Positions 28,803 to 38,244 of a stretch of 64,000 nt of DNA are shown piece after piece. Source of the stretch: Tunturiibacter gelidiferens (GTDB taxonomy: Bacteria > Acidobacteriota > Terriglobia > Terriglobales > Acidobacteriaceae); contig NZ_JACHEB010000002.1 in the NCBI RefSeq assembly GCF_014201335.1, forward strand, positions 372,001 through 436,000, given 5' to 3'. The notes below the pieces were generated by a model. The model did no database searches. It saw only the letters and a program-made list of their open reading frames with translations, and was not told the DNA's origin. The number at the start of each line of letters is the position of its first letter. The first letter of the stretch is position 1. A program made the position numbers and the translations under genes.

Positions 28803-29213
28803 ATGTGCGAGATATTGGAGGCGGGCGTGGACGAATTCGAGGGCCGGGAGTTGGAAGGACAGGAAGAGCGGCGAGGAGTGGCGGCCGAGGGGATCGTCGA
28901 CAGGCGGGAGCATACGCGCTATGCCGTGGATGCCTGGGCCGAGGTGATGGTGAAGGATGGAACCATGCTGTTTCGCGGGCGGGTGCTGGATGTGAGCGCG
29001 GGCGGGTGCTACATCGAGACCGAAGCTCGACTGCGGCTGGCCCCGGGAACGCCAGTGGAGATCGTGTTTCGGGCGCATGACCGGGTGTTGAAGTGTGATG
29101 CGACCAGCAGGATGGTGAGGACTAGGGGAGCTGGATTTTTGTTTGAGGCCATGACGCCTAAGGTGCGGGCGGGGCTTGAGGGACTGATTGCAGAGCTGAG
29201 CCGGGAGGCTTAG
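28803..29213 (+). CDS. PilZ domain protein
   Basis: The product of about 136 residues has the c-di-GMP-binding signature RREHTRYAVD and, 30 residues on, DVSAGGCYIET. These are the RxxxR and D/NxSxxG motifs of PilZ. A Glu-rich N-terminal extension precedes the domain. It probably acts as a c-di-GMP effector, with its target unknown. The ATG at 28803 was chosen, but a TTG at 28776 in the same frame is possible. The stop overlaps the stop of the convergent DUF4440 gene by four bases. Confidence 0.82.
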   Translation: MCEILEAGVDEFEGRELEGQEERRGVAAEGIVDRREHTRYAVDAWAEVMVKDGTMLFRGRVLDVSAGGCYIETEARLRLAPGTPVEIVFRAHDRVLKCDATSRMVRTRGAGFLFEAMTPKVRAGLEGLIAELSREA

Positions 29214-29686
29214 CTGGTGGTGTGATCGACGATGATCCTCCAGCCGTCGGTGGTCTTTTCTAGAACCAGGGAGAAGATACCTCCAGCGTTCCCACCATCT
29301 TTTTTGGCTCGGTCGAGATGGTATTTGCCGATGCAGACGGCAAAGTTTTCATCGAGAGGGTGGACTTCGAGGTCGGTGAAGGAGAGGGTTCCCATGGCGG
29401 CCCGGGTCGGGTAGTCGCGCTTGTACTGGTCAACCATACCGGCGTAGCCGCGGGAGAGCTGGTGGCCAATGAAGAGAGTGTCGGGGGAGTCTTTGTAGCC
29501 GCTGGCGAAGGCGGTGAGGTCGCCTTTGTTCCAGGCAGCCTCTTGGGCGAGGAGGACCTTGATGACATCGAGTTCTTGGCGGGACGCGGTGTGGAGAGGG
29601 TCTGCGGCGGTCTGCGCGGGAAGGGTAACCGGCACGAGAAGGACAAGAAAGACGGCAGCAAGGCGAATAGAAGATTGCAGTGTCAT
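29210..29686 (-). CDS. exported DUF4440/SnoaL-like (NTF2 fold) protein
   Basis: This 158-residue protein has a signal peptide (LAAVFLVLLVPVTLPAQ) and a single NTF2-like domain. Characteristic strings are LLAQEAAWNKGDLTAFASGY, DTLFIGHQLSRGYAGMVDQY and the terminal WRIIVDHTTS. Members of DUF4440 are small hydrophobic-pocket proteins, some enzymatic and many of unknown role. Nothing in the neighbourhood points to a substrate. Confidence 0.8.
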   Translation of the reverse strand: MTLQSSIRLAAVFLVLLVPVTLPAQTAADPLHTASRQELDVIKVLLAQEAAWNKGDLTAFASGYKDSPDTLFIGHQLSRGYAGMVDQYKRDYPTRAAMGTLSFTDLEVHPLDENFAVCIGKYHLDRAKKDGGNAGGIFSLVLEKTTDGWRIIVDHTTS

Positions 29687-29901
29687 GAGAACCTCGATGG
29701 GGAAGCTGTCTGATCTGGCGCTGCTTCGTGCCGTTGCTTCACAGGACGCTTGTCAGGTTGGATTGATAGTAGACCATGTCAGTAAAAGATTTGGCTTCGT
29801 AATCTCTTCTACAGTAACTTTTCGAGCACTCTTCGAGGGAGTCTTCGATCTCTATCGGGACGGAGTGAGGATTGCCGGTTATTGTTTTGACAAAGGTATT
29901 G

Positions 29902-31086
29902 ATGAAACGAGCGAACTCAGCGCGATTGCCTGGTCTGGACACGTTGCGAGCCGTCGCAATTGTGGCTGTAATGCTGTATCACCTGGAGTCGTTTCTCCCT
30001 GAGAGGATGACGGCTGTCGCGCAGTTTGGATGGATGGGTGTCGATCTGTTCTTTGTGTTGAGCGGATATCTGATCGGGACGCAGTTGTTGAGGCCATACT
30101 CTACTGGCGAGAAACCTTCCATCTGGGAGTTTTATCGGCGGAGAGCGTATCGGATTCTTCCCGCCTATCTTGTTGTTTTGTGGCTCTATTTTGCGTTTCC
30201 CGCGTGGCGAGAGTCTCCGGCCCTGCCGCCGCTGTGGCAGTTCTTGACGTTTACGGTCAATCTGCTCTTCGTCGACTTTAGCCATCATGCTTTTTCGCAT
30301 GTCTGGTCGTTGTGCGTGGAAGAGCACTTTTATTTAGTGCTTCCGCTGTTGGTAATCTGGCTGATGCGGAGACCATCGTTGCGGAAGACGGTGCTTGTGA
30401 TCGGAGCTGTTGTTCTGTTCGGGATCTGCTATCGCGGCTACGAATTGTTACCGTTGATTGCGCCATCAGGATGGAGCGGTCGCGGAGTTTCCGACGACTT
30501 CGGAACGTTCTATTACAGATACCTTTACTATCCGACTTATTCACGACTTGACGGCCTGGTTGTGGGCGTGACGCTGGCATTGGTGCGGCTGTTCAGACCA
30601 GGATGGTGGGAATGGATGACCAGCAGAGGACATGAGGCGCTAGTGTTGGGATTGGCGCTGACCGGGTCTGTCTGTTGGATGTTTCGCAATGATGGAATGG
30701 CAGACGCAACTAAGATTGCGGCCTGGGGTACGCTGGTTGGCTATCCGCTGCTGGCGGCTGGGTTGGGATTGCTTGTGGTTTCAAGCGTGAGCAGCAATGG
30801 GTGGCTGAGCAGGTTTCATGTACCCGGAGCGAAGTTGCTGGCGACTCTTGCCTTCAGTCTTTATTTGACGCATAAAGAAGTTGCGCATCTGGACCGGACG
30901 TACCTGCCGTCGCTTACCGAGGCCCGCGATGCGAAGACTGTCGTGATTTATGCGATGACGTGTTTGCTGGTGGCTGCTTTGTTGTATGGGTTCGTGGAGC
31001 GTCCATTCCTGATACTGCGGGATCGCTTCGAGCGGAAGAAGACCCAGAGCGTCGATGTGGAGATGCTTCGCGAGCCGGCGCTTTAG
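29902..31086 (+). CDS. acyltransferase family 3 membrane protein
   Basis: This membrane protein of about 394 residues has around ten helices of the OafA/NodX type. It begins with RLPGLDTLRAVAIVAVMLYH, whose His is the proposed catalytic residue. FGWMGVDLFFVLSGYLIG, FYRRRAYRILPAYLVVL and HVWSLCVEEHFYLVLPLL follow. It would O-acylate a sugar or lipid at the inner membrane. The ATG at 29902 follows AAAGG, and a TTG further upstream is less likely. It is convergent with the TMEM175-type gene (overlap of four bases at the stops). Confidence 0.88.
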   Translation: MKRANSARLPGLDTLRAVAIVAVMLYHLESFLPERMTAVAQFGWMGVDLFFVLSGYLIGTQLLRPYSTGEKPSIWEFYRRRAYRILPAYLVVLWLYFAFPAWRESPALPPLWQFLTFTVNLLFVDFSHHAFSHVWSLCVEEHFYLVLPLLVIWLMRRPSLRKTVLVIGAVVLFGICYRGYELLPLIAPSGWSGRGVSDDFGTFYYRYLYYPTYSRLDGLVVGVTLALVRLFRPGWWEWMTSRGHEALVLGLALTGSVCWMFRNDGMADATKIAAWGTLVGYPLLAAGLGLLVVSSVSSNGWLSRFHVPGAKLLATLAFSLYLTHKEVAHLDRTYLPSLTEARDAKTVVIYAMTCLLVAALLYGFVERPFLILRDRFERKKTQSVDVEMLREPAL

Positions 31087-31700
31087 CGCAGGTTAGACGT
31101 TGGAGAGGATGCGTCTTCCCGAGGCTTAACTCCCGCGGTCGGCGTGACCCAGATGACAGTGACGAAGGCGCAAAGGCCGAGAGCTATGTGCGGGTGGTAG
31201 AACGCCGACGGAATCGCGACAAGGTAGGTGAAGAGTGAGTACAGATGCTTGTGCTGGACTGAGGTGTCCTGAGTTTCCAGCTTGCCCGCAAGACGAAGGC
31301 GCCGCGCGATTGACAGCCGGAGAAGAAGAAAGCTGAAGCCGGTGACGACCATCGAAGACGCGTAGAGGGCGACGGAAAAGGAGTCCAACTTCTTTTCGAG
31401 GACGTAGGACGTGAAGAAGGGCAGGAGCGAGAGGCAGAAGAGGAAGAACAGGTTGGCGTAGAGAACCAGTTCATCAGCCTCGTCTGTGCGGTGGCAGAGA
31501 TGATGATGATTTATCCAGTAAATGCCGGTGAACGCGAAGGAGATACCGTAGACGGCGAGGGTGGGGAGCACGGCGTAAAGTCCAGCGATGCCGTCCTGAT
31601 GAGGGACTTTGAGCTCGAGCACCATGATGGTGATGATGACGGCGATGACTCCGTCGGAGAAGGCTTCGAGGCGGGCTGGAGTGGCGAGATGATGTTTCAT
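31083..31700 (-). CDS. TMEM175-type (DUF1211) potassium channel family protein
   Basis: The ATG at 31700 begins a 205-residue, six-helix protein. It opens with RLEAFSDGVIAVIITIMVLELK, the conserved RxxxFSDG pore helix of TMEM175. Bacterial members of about 200 residues form tetrameric K+-permeable channels, while the human protein is a fused double repeat. The length fits the single-repeat bacterial type. A frame reading further upstream lacks membrane-protein character. It is divergent from the molybdopterin oxidoreductase gene (90 bp between starts). Confidence 0.87.
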   Translation of the reverse strand: MKHHLATPARLEAFSDGVIAVIITIMVLELKVPHQDGIAGLYAVLPTLAVYGISFAFTGIYWINHHHLCHRTDEADELVLYANLFFLFCLSLLPFFTSYVLEKKLDSFSVALYASSMVVTGFSFLLLRLSIARRLRLAGKLETQDTSVQHKHLYSLFTYLVAIPSAFYHPHIALGLCAFVTVIWVTPTAGVKPREDASSPTSNLR

Positions 31701-31790
31701 CGTTTGCCTGAGGCTGATTTTTGGCGTTGGGAGCAGCATACATCGGCGATTGGCGCGGATGTGAGGGGTGGAAGAGACTAAGATACAGAG

Positions 31791-34007
31791 ATGGCTGAAA
31801 ACCCTACTGGTACAGGTGCGCATTCGCGTGCGATGAAGGTGGTGCATGCGGTCTGTTCGCATGACTGCCCGGATTCGTGCGGCGTGCTGGTAACGGTGGA
31901 TGAGCTGACCGGGCGCGCAGTAAAGGTTCAGGGCGATCCATCGCACCCGGTGACCCGGGGATTTTTGTGCGGCAAAGTAGCAAAGTACCTGGACCGCGTC
32001 TATTCAACGGATCGGCTGCTGTATCCGATGCGTCGCAAGAAGGATGTGGCCAAAGGACCTCTGCCGCAGGGGCGCGAGGCGGAGGCGTTTGAGCGGATCT
32101 CGTGGGATGAGGCGCTCGATGAAGTTGCGGAGCGGCTGAAGAAGATCGCGGCGGAGTTTGGGCCGGAGAGCGTGCTTCCTTACAGTTACGCTGGGACGAT
32201 TGGACAGCTGGGATATGGGTCGATGGATAGGAGGTTCTTTCATCGGCTCGGGGCCTCTCAGCTGGCACGGACGATCTGCGCCGAGGCTGGCGGCACTGCA
32301 CTCAAGAGTGTGTACGGAGTGAAGCTGGGGACAGTGCCGCAGGACTTTGCGCATGCAGGGTTGGTGATCGCGTGGGGTGCGAATATTCACGGAAATAACG
32401 TGCACCTTTGGCCGTTTATTGAAGAGGCGAGAAGGAAGGGTGCGCGGCTGGTAGTGATCGATCCATATAGAACACGGACAGCGGCGCTGGCAGATGAGCA
32501 TTTGGCCATCAATCCGGGGACCGATGCGGCGCTGGCGCTGGGGCTGATGCATGTGATCCTGAGCATGGGGCTTGAGGATCGCGAGTATGTGGATGCATGC
32601 ACAACTGGATTTGCGGAGCTAAGGACGCATGCGCTTCGGCCCGAATATTCGCCGGAGAATGTGGCGAGGGCGACGGGGATCGATGCAGGGACAATTGTGC
32701 GGTTGGCCAGGGCATACTCTGCGGCGGGGCGCAGCGCGGCGCGGAACACTGACGACGGCTCAAACGTTGGCGGTCCAGCGGCGATCCGGTTGAACTATGG
32801 AATCCAGAGAAGTGAGAACGGAGGCACGGCGGCCCGAGCGGTATGCATGTTGCCGCTTCTGACCGGGGCGTGGAAGTACAAGGGCGGAGGGTTGCTGCTC
32901 TCTACCTCAGGTTCATTTCCGTTCAACGAGAAAGCGCTTCAGATGCCGGAGCTGATGATGGCCAGTGCTTTGGGCAGAGCGGCGCGCGTTGTGAATATGA
33001 GTCAGCTCGGCCAGGCGCTGACGACGCTCGGAAACGATGAGAGCGATGGGCCGCGTGTGAAGGCGCTGTTCGTCTACAACTCGAATCCCGGGGCGGTGGC
33101 TCCTAATCAGAATGCTGTGTTGAGCGGGTTGCGGCGGCCGGATCTGTTCGTTGTGGTGCATGAGCAGTTCTTTACCGACACGAGCGACTATGCCGATGTG
33201 CTGCTTCCGGCACCGACGTTTCTTGAGGTAAAGGATGTGCAGGGAGCCTACGGTCATCTGTTCGCACAGGTGAACAACCGGGCGATTGTGCCGCTGGGCG
33301 AGGCACGCAGTAACGTTGCCATGTTCGGCGAGCTGGGGCGACGGATGGGATTTGAAGAGGCCTGCTTTGACGATCGTGAGGACGAGATGATCGATCAGGC
33401 GCTTGACACCGAGCATCCATGGTTTGCGGGGATCACGCGGGATCGGCTGGAACGCGAGGGGCATCTTCCGCTGCAGATGCCGCTGGATGCGAAGGGCGAG
33501 GTGTTGCCTTTCAGTACGGCGGAGTGGTTTCGCACGCCGGACGGGCGCGGACAACTGGTGCCAGTACCGGTGTTTGCTGCACCGACCGAATCTCGTGCGC
33601 ACGCGTCGAAAGGGGCTTATCCGCTGGAGTTTCTGCCGAGGAAGGCGGACAACTACATGAACTCGACCTTTGCAAACATCCCTTTGCATCAGCGCATGGA
33701 GGCGCGAACCGCTGGTGTCTTGGAGATGCATGCGACCGACGCGGCGGCAAGGAAGATTGTTACGGGCGACGAGGTGGAGGTATTCAACGGGCGCGGAAGC
33801 ATTACGCTGCGGGCTCTGGTGAACGCACAGGTATCTGCAGGTGTGGTGGCGGCGCGGCTGGATTGGAATAAGCTGGGTTCGGACCTCTCGGGGAACGGCG
33901 CCAATGTGAATGCGCTGACATCGGAGACGCTGACCGATATTGGCGGTGGGGCTACGTTTTATTCGACGCTGGTCGAGGTCCGAAAGGGGCACGATGGTAT
34001 CCGATGA
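31791..34007 (+). CDS. molybdopterin-dependent oxidoreductase (formate dehydrogenase/BisC-like)
   Basis: This 738-residue enzyme of the DMSO-reductase superfamily has no Tat signal. Cysteines at about residues 22, 26, 30 and 60 (CSHDCPDSC, then FLCGK) fit a 4Fe-4S cluster. Molybdopterin-binding domains follow (LVVIDPYRTRTAALADEHL, DYADVLLPAPTFLEVKD, LDWNKLGSD). It is probably cytosolic and oxidises or reduces a small metabolite, but no electron-transfer subunit is encoded nearby and the substrate is unknown. Its last 14 bases overlap the start of the next gene, so the two are likely co-expressed. An ATG at 31833 is an alternative start. Confidence 0.88.
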   Translation: MAENPTGTGAHSRAMKVVHAVCSHDCPDSCGVLVTVDELTGRAVKVQGDPSHPVTRGFLCGKVAKYLDRVYSTDRLLYPMRRKKDVAKGPLPQGREAEAFERISWDEALDEVAERLKKIAAEFGPESVLPYSYAGTIGQLGYGSMDRRFFHRLGASQLARTICAEAGGTALKSVYGVKLGTVPQDFAHAGLVIAWGANIHGNNVHLWPFIEEARRKGARLVVIDPYRTRTAALADEHLAINPGTDAALALGLMHVILSMGLEDREYVDACTTGFAELRTHALRPEYSPENVARATGIDAGTIVRLARAYSAAGRSAARNTDDGSNVGGPAAIRLNYGIQRSENGGTAARAVCMLPLLTGAWKYKGGGLLLSTSGSFPFNEKALQMPELMMASALGRAARVVNMSQLGQALTTLGNDESDGPRVKALFVYNSNPGAVAPNQNAVLSGLRRPDLFVVVHEQFFTDTSDYADVLLPAPTFLEVKDVQGAYGHLFAQVNNRAIVPLGEARSNVAMFGELGRRMGFEEACFDDREDEMIDQALDTEHPWFAGITRDRLEREGHLPLQMPLDAKGEVLPFSTAEWFRTPDGRGQLVPVPVFAAPTESRAHASKGAYPLEFLPRKADNYMNSTFANIPLHQRMEARTAGVLEMHATDAAARKIVTGDEVEVFNGRGSITLRALVNAQVSAGVVAARLDWNKLGSDLSGNGANVNALTSETLTDIGGGATFYSTLVEVRKGHDGIR

Positions 34008-34992
34008 GGCGGTGTTGCCCGGGCTCGAAGAGATCGAGTCGGCGGCGGAGTTGATCTACCAGTCGATGCCGGCTACGCCGCAGTACAGTTGGCCGCTGTT
34101 GAATGAGCGGGCTTCGAAGATCGCAGGCGCAGTTGAGGTTTGGGTGAAGCACGAAAACCATACGCCAGTGGCGGCGTTTAAGGTTCGCGGTGGGCTGGTG
34201 TATATGGATTGGCTCCGGCGCGAGCGGCCCGAGGTGAAGACCGTGGTATCGGCAACGCGAGGGAATCATGGTCAGTCGATGGCGTTCGCTGGCAAGCAGC
34301 TCGGATTTCGCGTGGTGATCGTGGTGCCGTTTGGAAATAGTCCAGAGAAGAATCGGGCGATGCGGTGCCTGGGTGCGGAACTGGTGGAGTGCGGCGAGGA
34401 TTTTCAGGAGGCGAGCGAGCACGCGGCTTCTCTGGCAGAGAAATTTGGATGGCATCGCGTGCCGAGCTTCGATCTGTTGTTGGTGAAGGGTGTGTCGACC
34501 TACGCGTGGGAGATGTTTACGGCTTGTCCAGACCTGGATACGTTTTACGTACCCATTGGGATGGGATCTGGTTCGTGTGGCGCGATTGCAGCGCGAAATG
34601 CGTTGGGGCTGAAGACGAAAGTCGTCGGGGTGGTGTCGAGCCATGCGCCCGCTTATGCGCTGTCGCTCGCCGACGGACATGTGATTGAGAAGGAGTCGGC
34701 AACAAAAATTGCCGACGGTGTGGCTTGCCGGAAGCCTGACGCGACGGCGTTGGAGATATTGAAGTCTGGGCTGGATCGCGTTGTGATGGTGGACGACGAG
34801 GCCGTGAAGGACGCGATGCGGGCCTATTTCGTCGACACCCACAATGTGGCTGAGGGTGCGGGCGCAATTGGGTTGGCCGCTCTGTTACAGGATCGGTCCA
34901 ACGGCGGAGCACGAGTGGGGACTGTGCTGTGCGGTGGGAATGTAGACAGCGATGTGTTTGCCCGCGTGTTGGCTGATGGCGGAGCAGTCTAA
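33994..34992 (+). CDS. threonine dehydratase-like PLP enzyme (fold type II)
   Basis: The ATG at 33994, after AAAGGGGC, starts a 332-residue PLP enzyme. The lysine in TPVAAFKVRGG binds PLP, and SATRGNHGQSMAF and GMGSGSCGAIAARNALG are the substrate and phosphate loops of serine/threonine dehydratases. No ACT regulatory domain is present, so it is closer to catabolic or uncharacterised members (TdcB, hydroxyaspartate dehydratase) than to IlvA. The overlap with the upstream oxidoreductase gene argues for a shared, unknown catabolic route. Confidence 0.87.
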   Translation: MVSDEAVLPGLEEIESAAELIYQSMPATPQYSWPLLNERASKIAGAVEVWVKHENHTPVAAFKVRGGLVYMDWLRRERPEVKTVVSATRGNHGQSMAFAGKQLGFRVVIVVPFGNSPEKNRAMRCLGAELVECGEDFQEASEHAASLAEKFGWHRVPSFDLLLVKGVSTYAWEMFTACPDLDTFYVPIGMGSGSCGAIAARNALGLKTKVVGVVSSHAPAYALSLADGHVIEKESATKIADGVACRKPDATALEILKSGLDRVVMVDDEAVKDAMRAYFVDTHNVAEGAGAIGLAALLQDRSNGGARVGTVLCGGNVDSDVFARVLADGGAV

Positions 34993-35055
34993 GAGGCTGC
35001 CACTTGCGAGATTACCCTGAAGAGTTTTACATAGGGCAATCTTCGAGGTGCGAAC

Positions 35056-35793
35056 ATGGTTCGTTTTTTTTCGAGTCAGAGCTTTCTGGCAATCTACTCT
35101 GGATGTCTTACGGTGGTCTTCGCGGTTACGGTGCTCGCAGGATTTGCGCGGCCATGGTCTGGAAACGCGAGCTTCGACCAGATCACCGTGCGGCGAATGA
35201 ATGTGGTGGAACCGGACGGGACTGTTCGGCTGGTTATCTCGGATAAAGCTGAGTTTCCGGGACTTTATCTGCACGGCAAAGAGATTAAACGAGCAGATCG
35301 GCAGGATTCGGCAGGAATGTTATTCGTCAACGACGAGGGCACCGAAGATGGTGGCCTGATCTATGGGGCCAGCAAAGATGCCGGCAACGGTCCGTCGAGC
35401 TTCAGCCATCTTAGCTTCGATCAATATGATCAGGACCAGACGCTCGTGCTGGGTGCGAGCCTTGAGGATGGGAAGAAGGCTTCGGGCGTTACGGTGAATG
35501 ACGTAGGTGCGTACGTGATCACGCCGGAGTTTATCGCCGATGCGGAACGGGTGAAAGCGATGCCGAATGGTGCAGAGCGCTCGGCAGCGTGGGCAAAGTT
35601 GAATGTGAAGTATCCCTCTGCTGCAGAGCGTGGCTTCTTCGGGAGACAAAAGGACGATTCAGTTCGAGTGAGTCTACGGGATACAGCGGGGCATGTTCGT
35701 GCCGTGCTGATGGTAAAAGCGGATGGAGAACCCGCGTTAGATTTCCTGGATGGCGCGGGCAAGGTGACGAGAGAGATTAGCGGGAACAAGTAG
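35056..35793 (+). CDS. hypothetical membrane-anchored protein
   Basis: This 245-residue protein has one N-terminal membrane helix (FLAIYSGCLTVVFAVTVLAG). A beta-rich exterior domain follows, with repeated short strands such as VVEPDGTVRLVISD, VRVSLRDTAGHVRAVLMVKA and PALDFLDGAGKVTREI. Proteins of this design are frequent in acidobacteria without assigned function. The ATG at 35056 follows GAGGT. It lies between the dehydratase-like gene (63 bp upstream) and an S9 peptidase (86 bp downstream). Confidence 0.7.
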   Translation: MVRFFSSQSFLAIYSGCLTVVFAVTVLAGFARPWSGNASFDQITVRRMNVVEPDGTVRLVISDKAEFPGLYLHGKEIKRADRQDSAGMLFVNDEGTEDGGLIYGASKDAGNGPSSFSHLSFDQYDQDQTLVLGASLEDGKKASGVTVNDVGAYVITPEFIADAERVKAMPNGAERSAAWAKLNVKYPSAAERGFFGRQKDDSVRVSLRDTAGHVRAVLMVKADGEPALDFLDGAGKVTREISGNK

Positions 35794-35879
35794 GAAGTTT
35801 ATGACGTAGACGATGAATGAGCGTGCTAGTCTGGCGCGGTCGGTTTCTGGAGTTCATTTCAACTTATATGGAGTTTGCG

Positions 35880-37829
35880 ATGACACGTCTCTGCCTCTTG
35901 CCTGGATTGCTGTTGCTGACTTCGCTCAACGGATTTGCTTCGGGACCGGGCGACCGGGTGGCGACGGATCCCAAGAGCGTGGTTTCAGCGGAGAACGTGG
36001 CCACCTCGGCTCCGATGCCGGTGGCGGAGTTGCTGCAGACGGTGCGAATTGGGGGCGCGACATGGTCGCCCGATGGCAAGCAGATCGGATACATCAGCAA
36101 CTCTTCCGGTCGGCTAAATCTTTGGGTGATGCAGGCAGATGGGACCGGTGCGCGACAGTTGCTGAAATCGAACGACCGGCAGGCAAGCCCGTCGTTTACC
36201 CAGGATGGCAAAGAGATCGTCTACCAGCAGGACAAAGGCGGCGATGAGCTGTATGACCTGTATGCGGTTTCAGTTGAGGGCGGCGAGCCGAAAAATCTGA
36301 CCAACACCGATAAGACAAGCGAGAGTAGGCCGCTGTTCTCGAAAGATGGAAAGTGGCTGGCGTTTGACAGCAAAGAGAAGGTAGAACCTTCGACCAACAT
36401 CGCAATTATGGAGTGGCCGGCAGGCACGGCACGGCTGTTGACGCACGAGAAAGATCCGAAGGCCTCGTGGGATGCAGCGGATTGGAGCTCGGACGGACGG
36501 TATCTGTATGCGGTACGGGAGGTGGGGACCGATGACGCGGATGTCTACCGCTTGGACGTGAAGAGTGGGACGGCGGAGAACCTGACGGCACACACTGGGA
36601 ATGTACGGATGATTGCGTCAAAGGTATCTCCGGATGGGAAGACGCTGCTGATGACGTCGAATGAGAAGGGCGGCTATCAGAATGTTGTGCTGCTCGATGT
36701 TGCGTCGAAGAAGAAGCGTTGGGTGACCGATACGCAGTGGGAGGCGCAGGCCGGCGGATTTTCTCCGAAGGGAGACACTTTTACCTACATCTTGAATTCG
36801 GACGGAAGGGCGACGATCAATTTTGTGGATGTGAAGAGGCTCAAGGCGAGTGACCGAGGCATACCGGCAGGGCTGAATACTCCCGGTGCCGACCCGAGTG
36901 CGTTTCGTGAGGACGGAAGTTATTTGTTTTCGCACCAGGACTCGACGCACGCCCCGAATCTCTATCTGTTGAGTACAGGTAGCGTGGTGTCGCAAGTGAC
37001 GCATAACGAGAGCCAGGTGCTGGCCTCTGCTGCGCTGCCTTCTTCACAGTTGGTGACCTACAAGAGCTTCGATGGGAAGATGATCTCGGCGTTCGTGTGG
37101 GTGCCGTTCAATGTGAAACGAGACGGAACGGCGCCCCTGGTGGTGATGCCGCATGGAGGCCCGACAGGGCAGACGCTGGACAGCTTCAGTCCGCGTGCGA
37201 TTCTGCTGGTATCACGTGGCTTTGTGGTGATTGCGCCGAATGTGCGCGGTTCAACGGGCTATGGGATGGAGTTCGAAAAAGCGAATTACAAGGATTTGGG
37301 CGGAGCCGACTTGAAAGATGAGATTGCCGGCGTCGACTTTCTGAAGGCCACAGGGTTTATAGATACGAAGAAGGTAGGCATCTGGGGCGGATCGTACGGC
37401 GGGTTCATGACGCTGATGGCGATCGGAAAGAATCCCGATCTGTGGGCAGCGGCGGTGGATGAGTTTGGGATTCTGAACTGGTACACGATGCTGGAGCACT
37501 CGGACGCGCGTCTGCAGGAATATGAAAAGACGCTGCTGGGCGACCCGGTGAAGGATAAGTCTGCGTATGAGGCGAGCTCCCCATTGAAGTACATCCGGGA
37601 TGAGAAGGCTCCGCTGCTGGTCCTGCAGGGCGAGCGGGATATTCGCGTACCGAAGGAAGAGGCCGAGCAGGTTGTGGAGATCCTGAAGAAAGAGGGGCGG
37701 ACGGTCGACGCGGTGTACTACCCCGAGGAGGGACACGGGTTCATCAAGCGGGAGCATCAGGTGGATGAATTGACCCGGTCGGTGGATTGGTTCGAGAAGT
37801 ATCTTAAAGGAGAGACGAAGACCCAGTGA
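35880..37829 (+). CDS. S9 family peptidase (prolyl oligopeptidase/DPP type), exported
   Basis: The ATG at 35880, preceded by GGAG, starts a 649-residue protein with a signal peptide. A WD40/TolB-like beta-propeller (several S-P-D-G-K blades such as WSPDGKQIGYIS) leads into an alpha/beta-hydrolase domain. The catalytic triad is readable: Ser in GIWGGSYGGFMT, Asp in LQGERDIRVP and His in PEEGHGF. It would cleave short peptides, possibly after proline or as an acylaminoacyl peptidase, in the periplasm. Its end overlaps the following small gene by four bases. Confidence 0.92.
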   Translation: MTRLCLLPGLLLLTSLNGFASGPGDRVATDPKSVVSAENVATSAPMPVAELLQTVRIGGATWSPDGKQIGYISNSSGRLNLWVMQADGTGARQLLKSNDRQASPSFTQDGKEIVYQQDKGGDELYDLYAVSVEGGEPKNLTNTDKTSESRPLFSKDGKWLAFDSKEKVEPSTNIAIMEWPAGTARLLTHEKDPKASWDAADWSSDGRYLYAVREVGTDDADVYRLDVKSGTAENLTAHTGNVRMIASKVSPDGKTLLMTSNEKGGYQNVVLLDVASKKKRWVTDTQWEAQAGGFSPKGDTFTYILNSDGRATINFVDVKRLKASDRGIPAGLNTPGADPSAFREDGSYLFSHQDSTHAPNLYLLSTGSVVSQVTHNESQVLASAALPSSQLVTYKSFDGKMISAFVWVPFNVKRDGTAPLVVMPHGGPTGQTLDSFSPRAILLVSRGFVVIAPNVRGSTGYGMEFEKANYKDLGGADLKDEIAGVDFLKATGFIDTKKVGIWGGSYGGFMTLMAIGKNPDLWAAAVDEFGILNWYTMLEHSDARLQEYEKTLLGDPVKDKSAYEASSPLKYIRDEKAPLLVLQGERDIRVPKEEAEQVVEILKKEGRTVDAVYYPEEGHGFIKREHQVDELTRSVDWFEKYLKGETKTQ

Positions 37830-38023
37830 GGTTGGCGATGCATGCAGCGGGGTTTCAGTGCGCAGGTTGCGGGGAGTGGGTGGAGACCACTGTCGATGAA
37901 TCAGGCGGTTCGAAGCAGCAATATGTCGAGGACTGCCAGGTCTGCTGCCAGCCTAACGTCCTGACAGTGCGCTGGGATGGGTCGGCGCAGGAGTTTACGA
38001 TCACGGCGGAGCTGGAAAGCTAA
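37826..38023 (+). CDS. CPXCG-motif cysteine-rich protein
   Basis: This 65-residue zinc-ribbon protein has CAGCGE near the start and CQVCCQPN 25 residues later, matching the small CPXCG-motif family. The GTG at 37826 overlaps the upstream stop (GTGA), and an ATG at 37838 is an alternative start. These proteins are widespread and uncharacterised. Coupling to the peptidase gene is probably incidental. Confidence 0.8.
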   Translation: MRLAMHAAGFQCAGCGEWVETTVDESGGSKQQYVEDCQVCCQPNVLTVRWDGSAQEFTITAELES

Positions 38024-38052
38024 TACGGTGGCACTTGCACCGTGCGGGTGGC

Positions 38053-38086
38053 AAAGCCTCTATCAATAAAGAGTGAAGAGGCCTTT
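38053..38086 (+). terminator. possible rho-independent terminator
   Basis: AAAGCCTCT and AGAGGCCTTT can form a stem around a loop of about 15 nt, downstream of the peptidase and CPXCG genes. A one-base bulge and the short T-run make it weak. Confidence 0.35.
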
Positions 38087-38244
38087 GGATGCGCACTTCG
38101 TCAAACGAGCACTGCAGAATTCGTTGGTTGGATTGAGTTTGTCCGACCTGAACCGGGGCGCGAACTCGCTAACCGCTGGCCGCTCCCATATAATCAGAAC
38201 TTCGCTGACTGTGCTGGCGAGCGTCATTTTAGAGCAGTGAGGGT

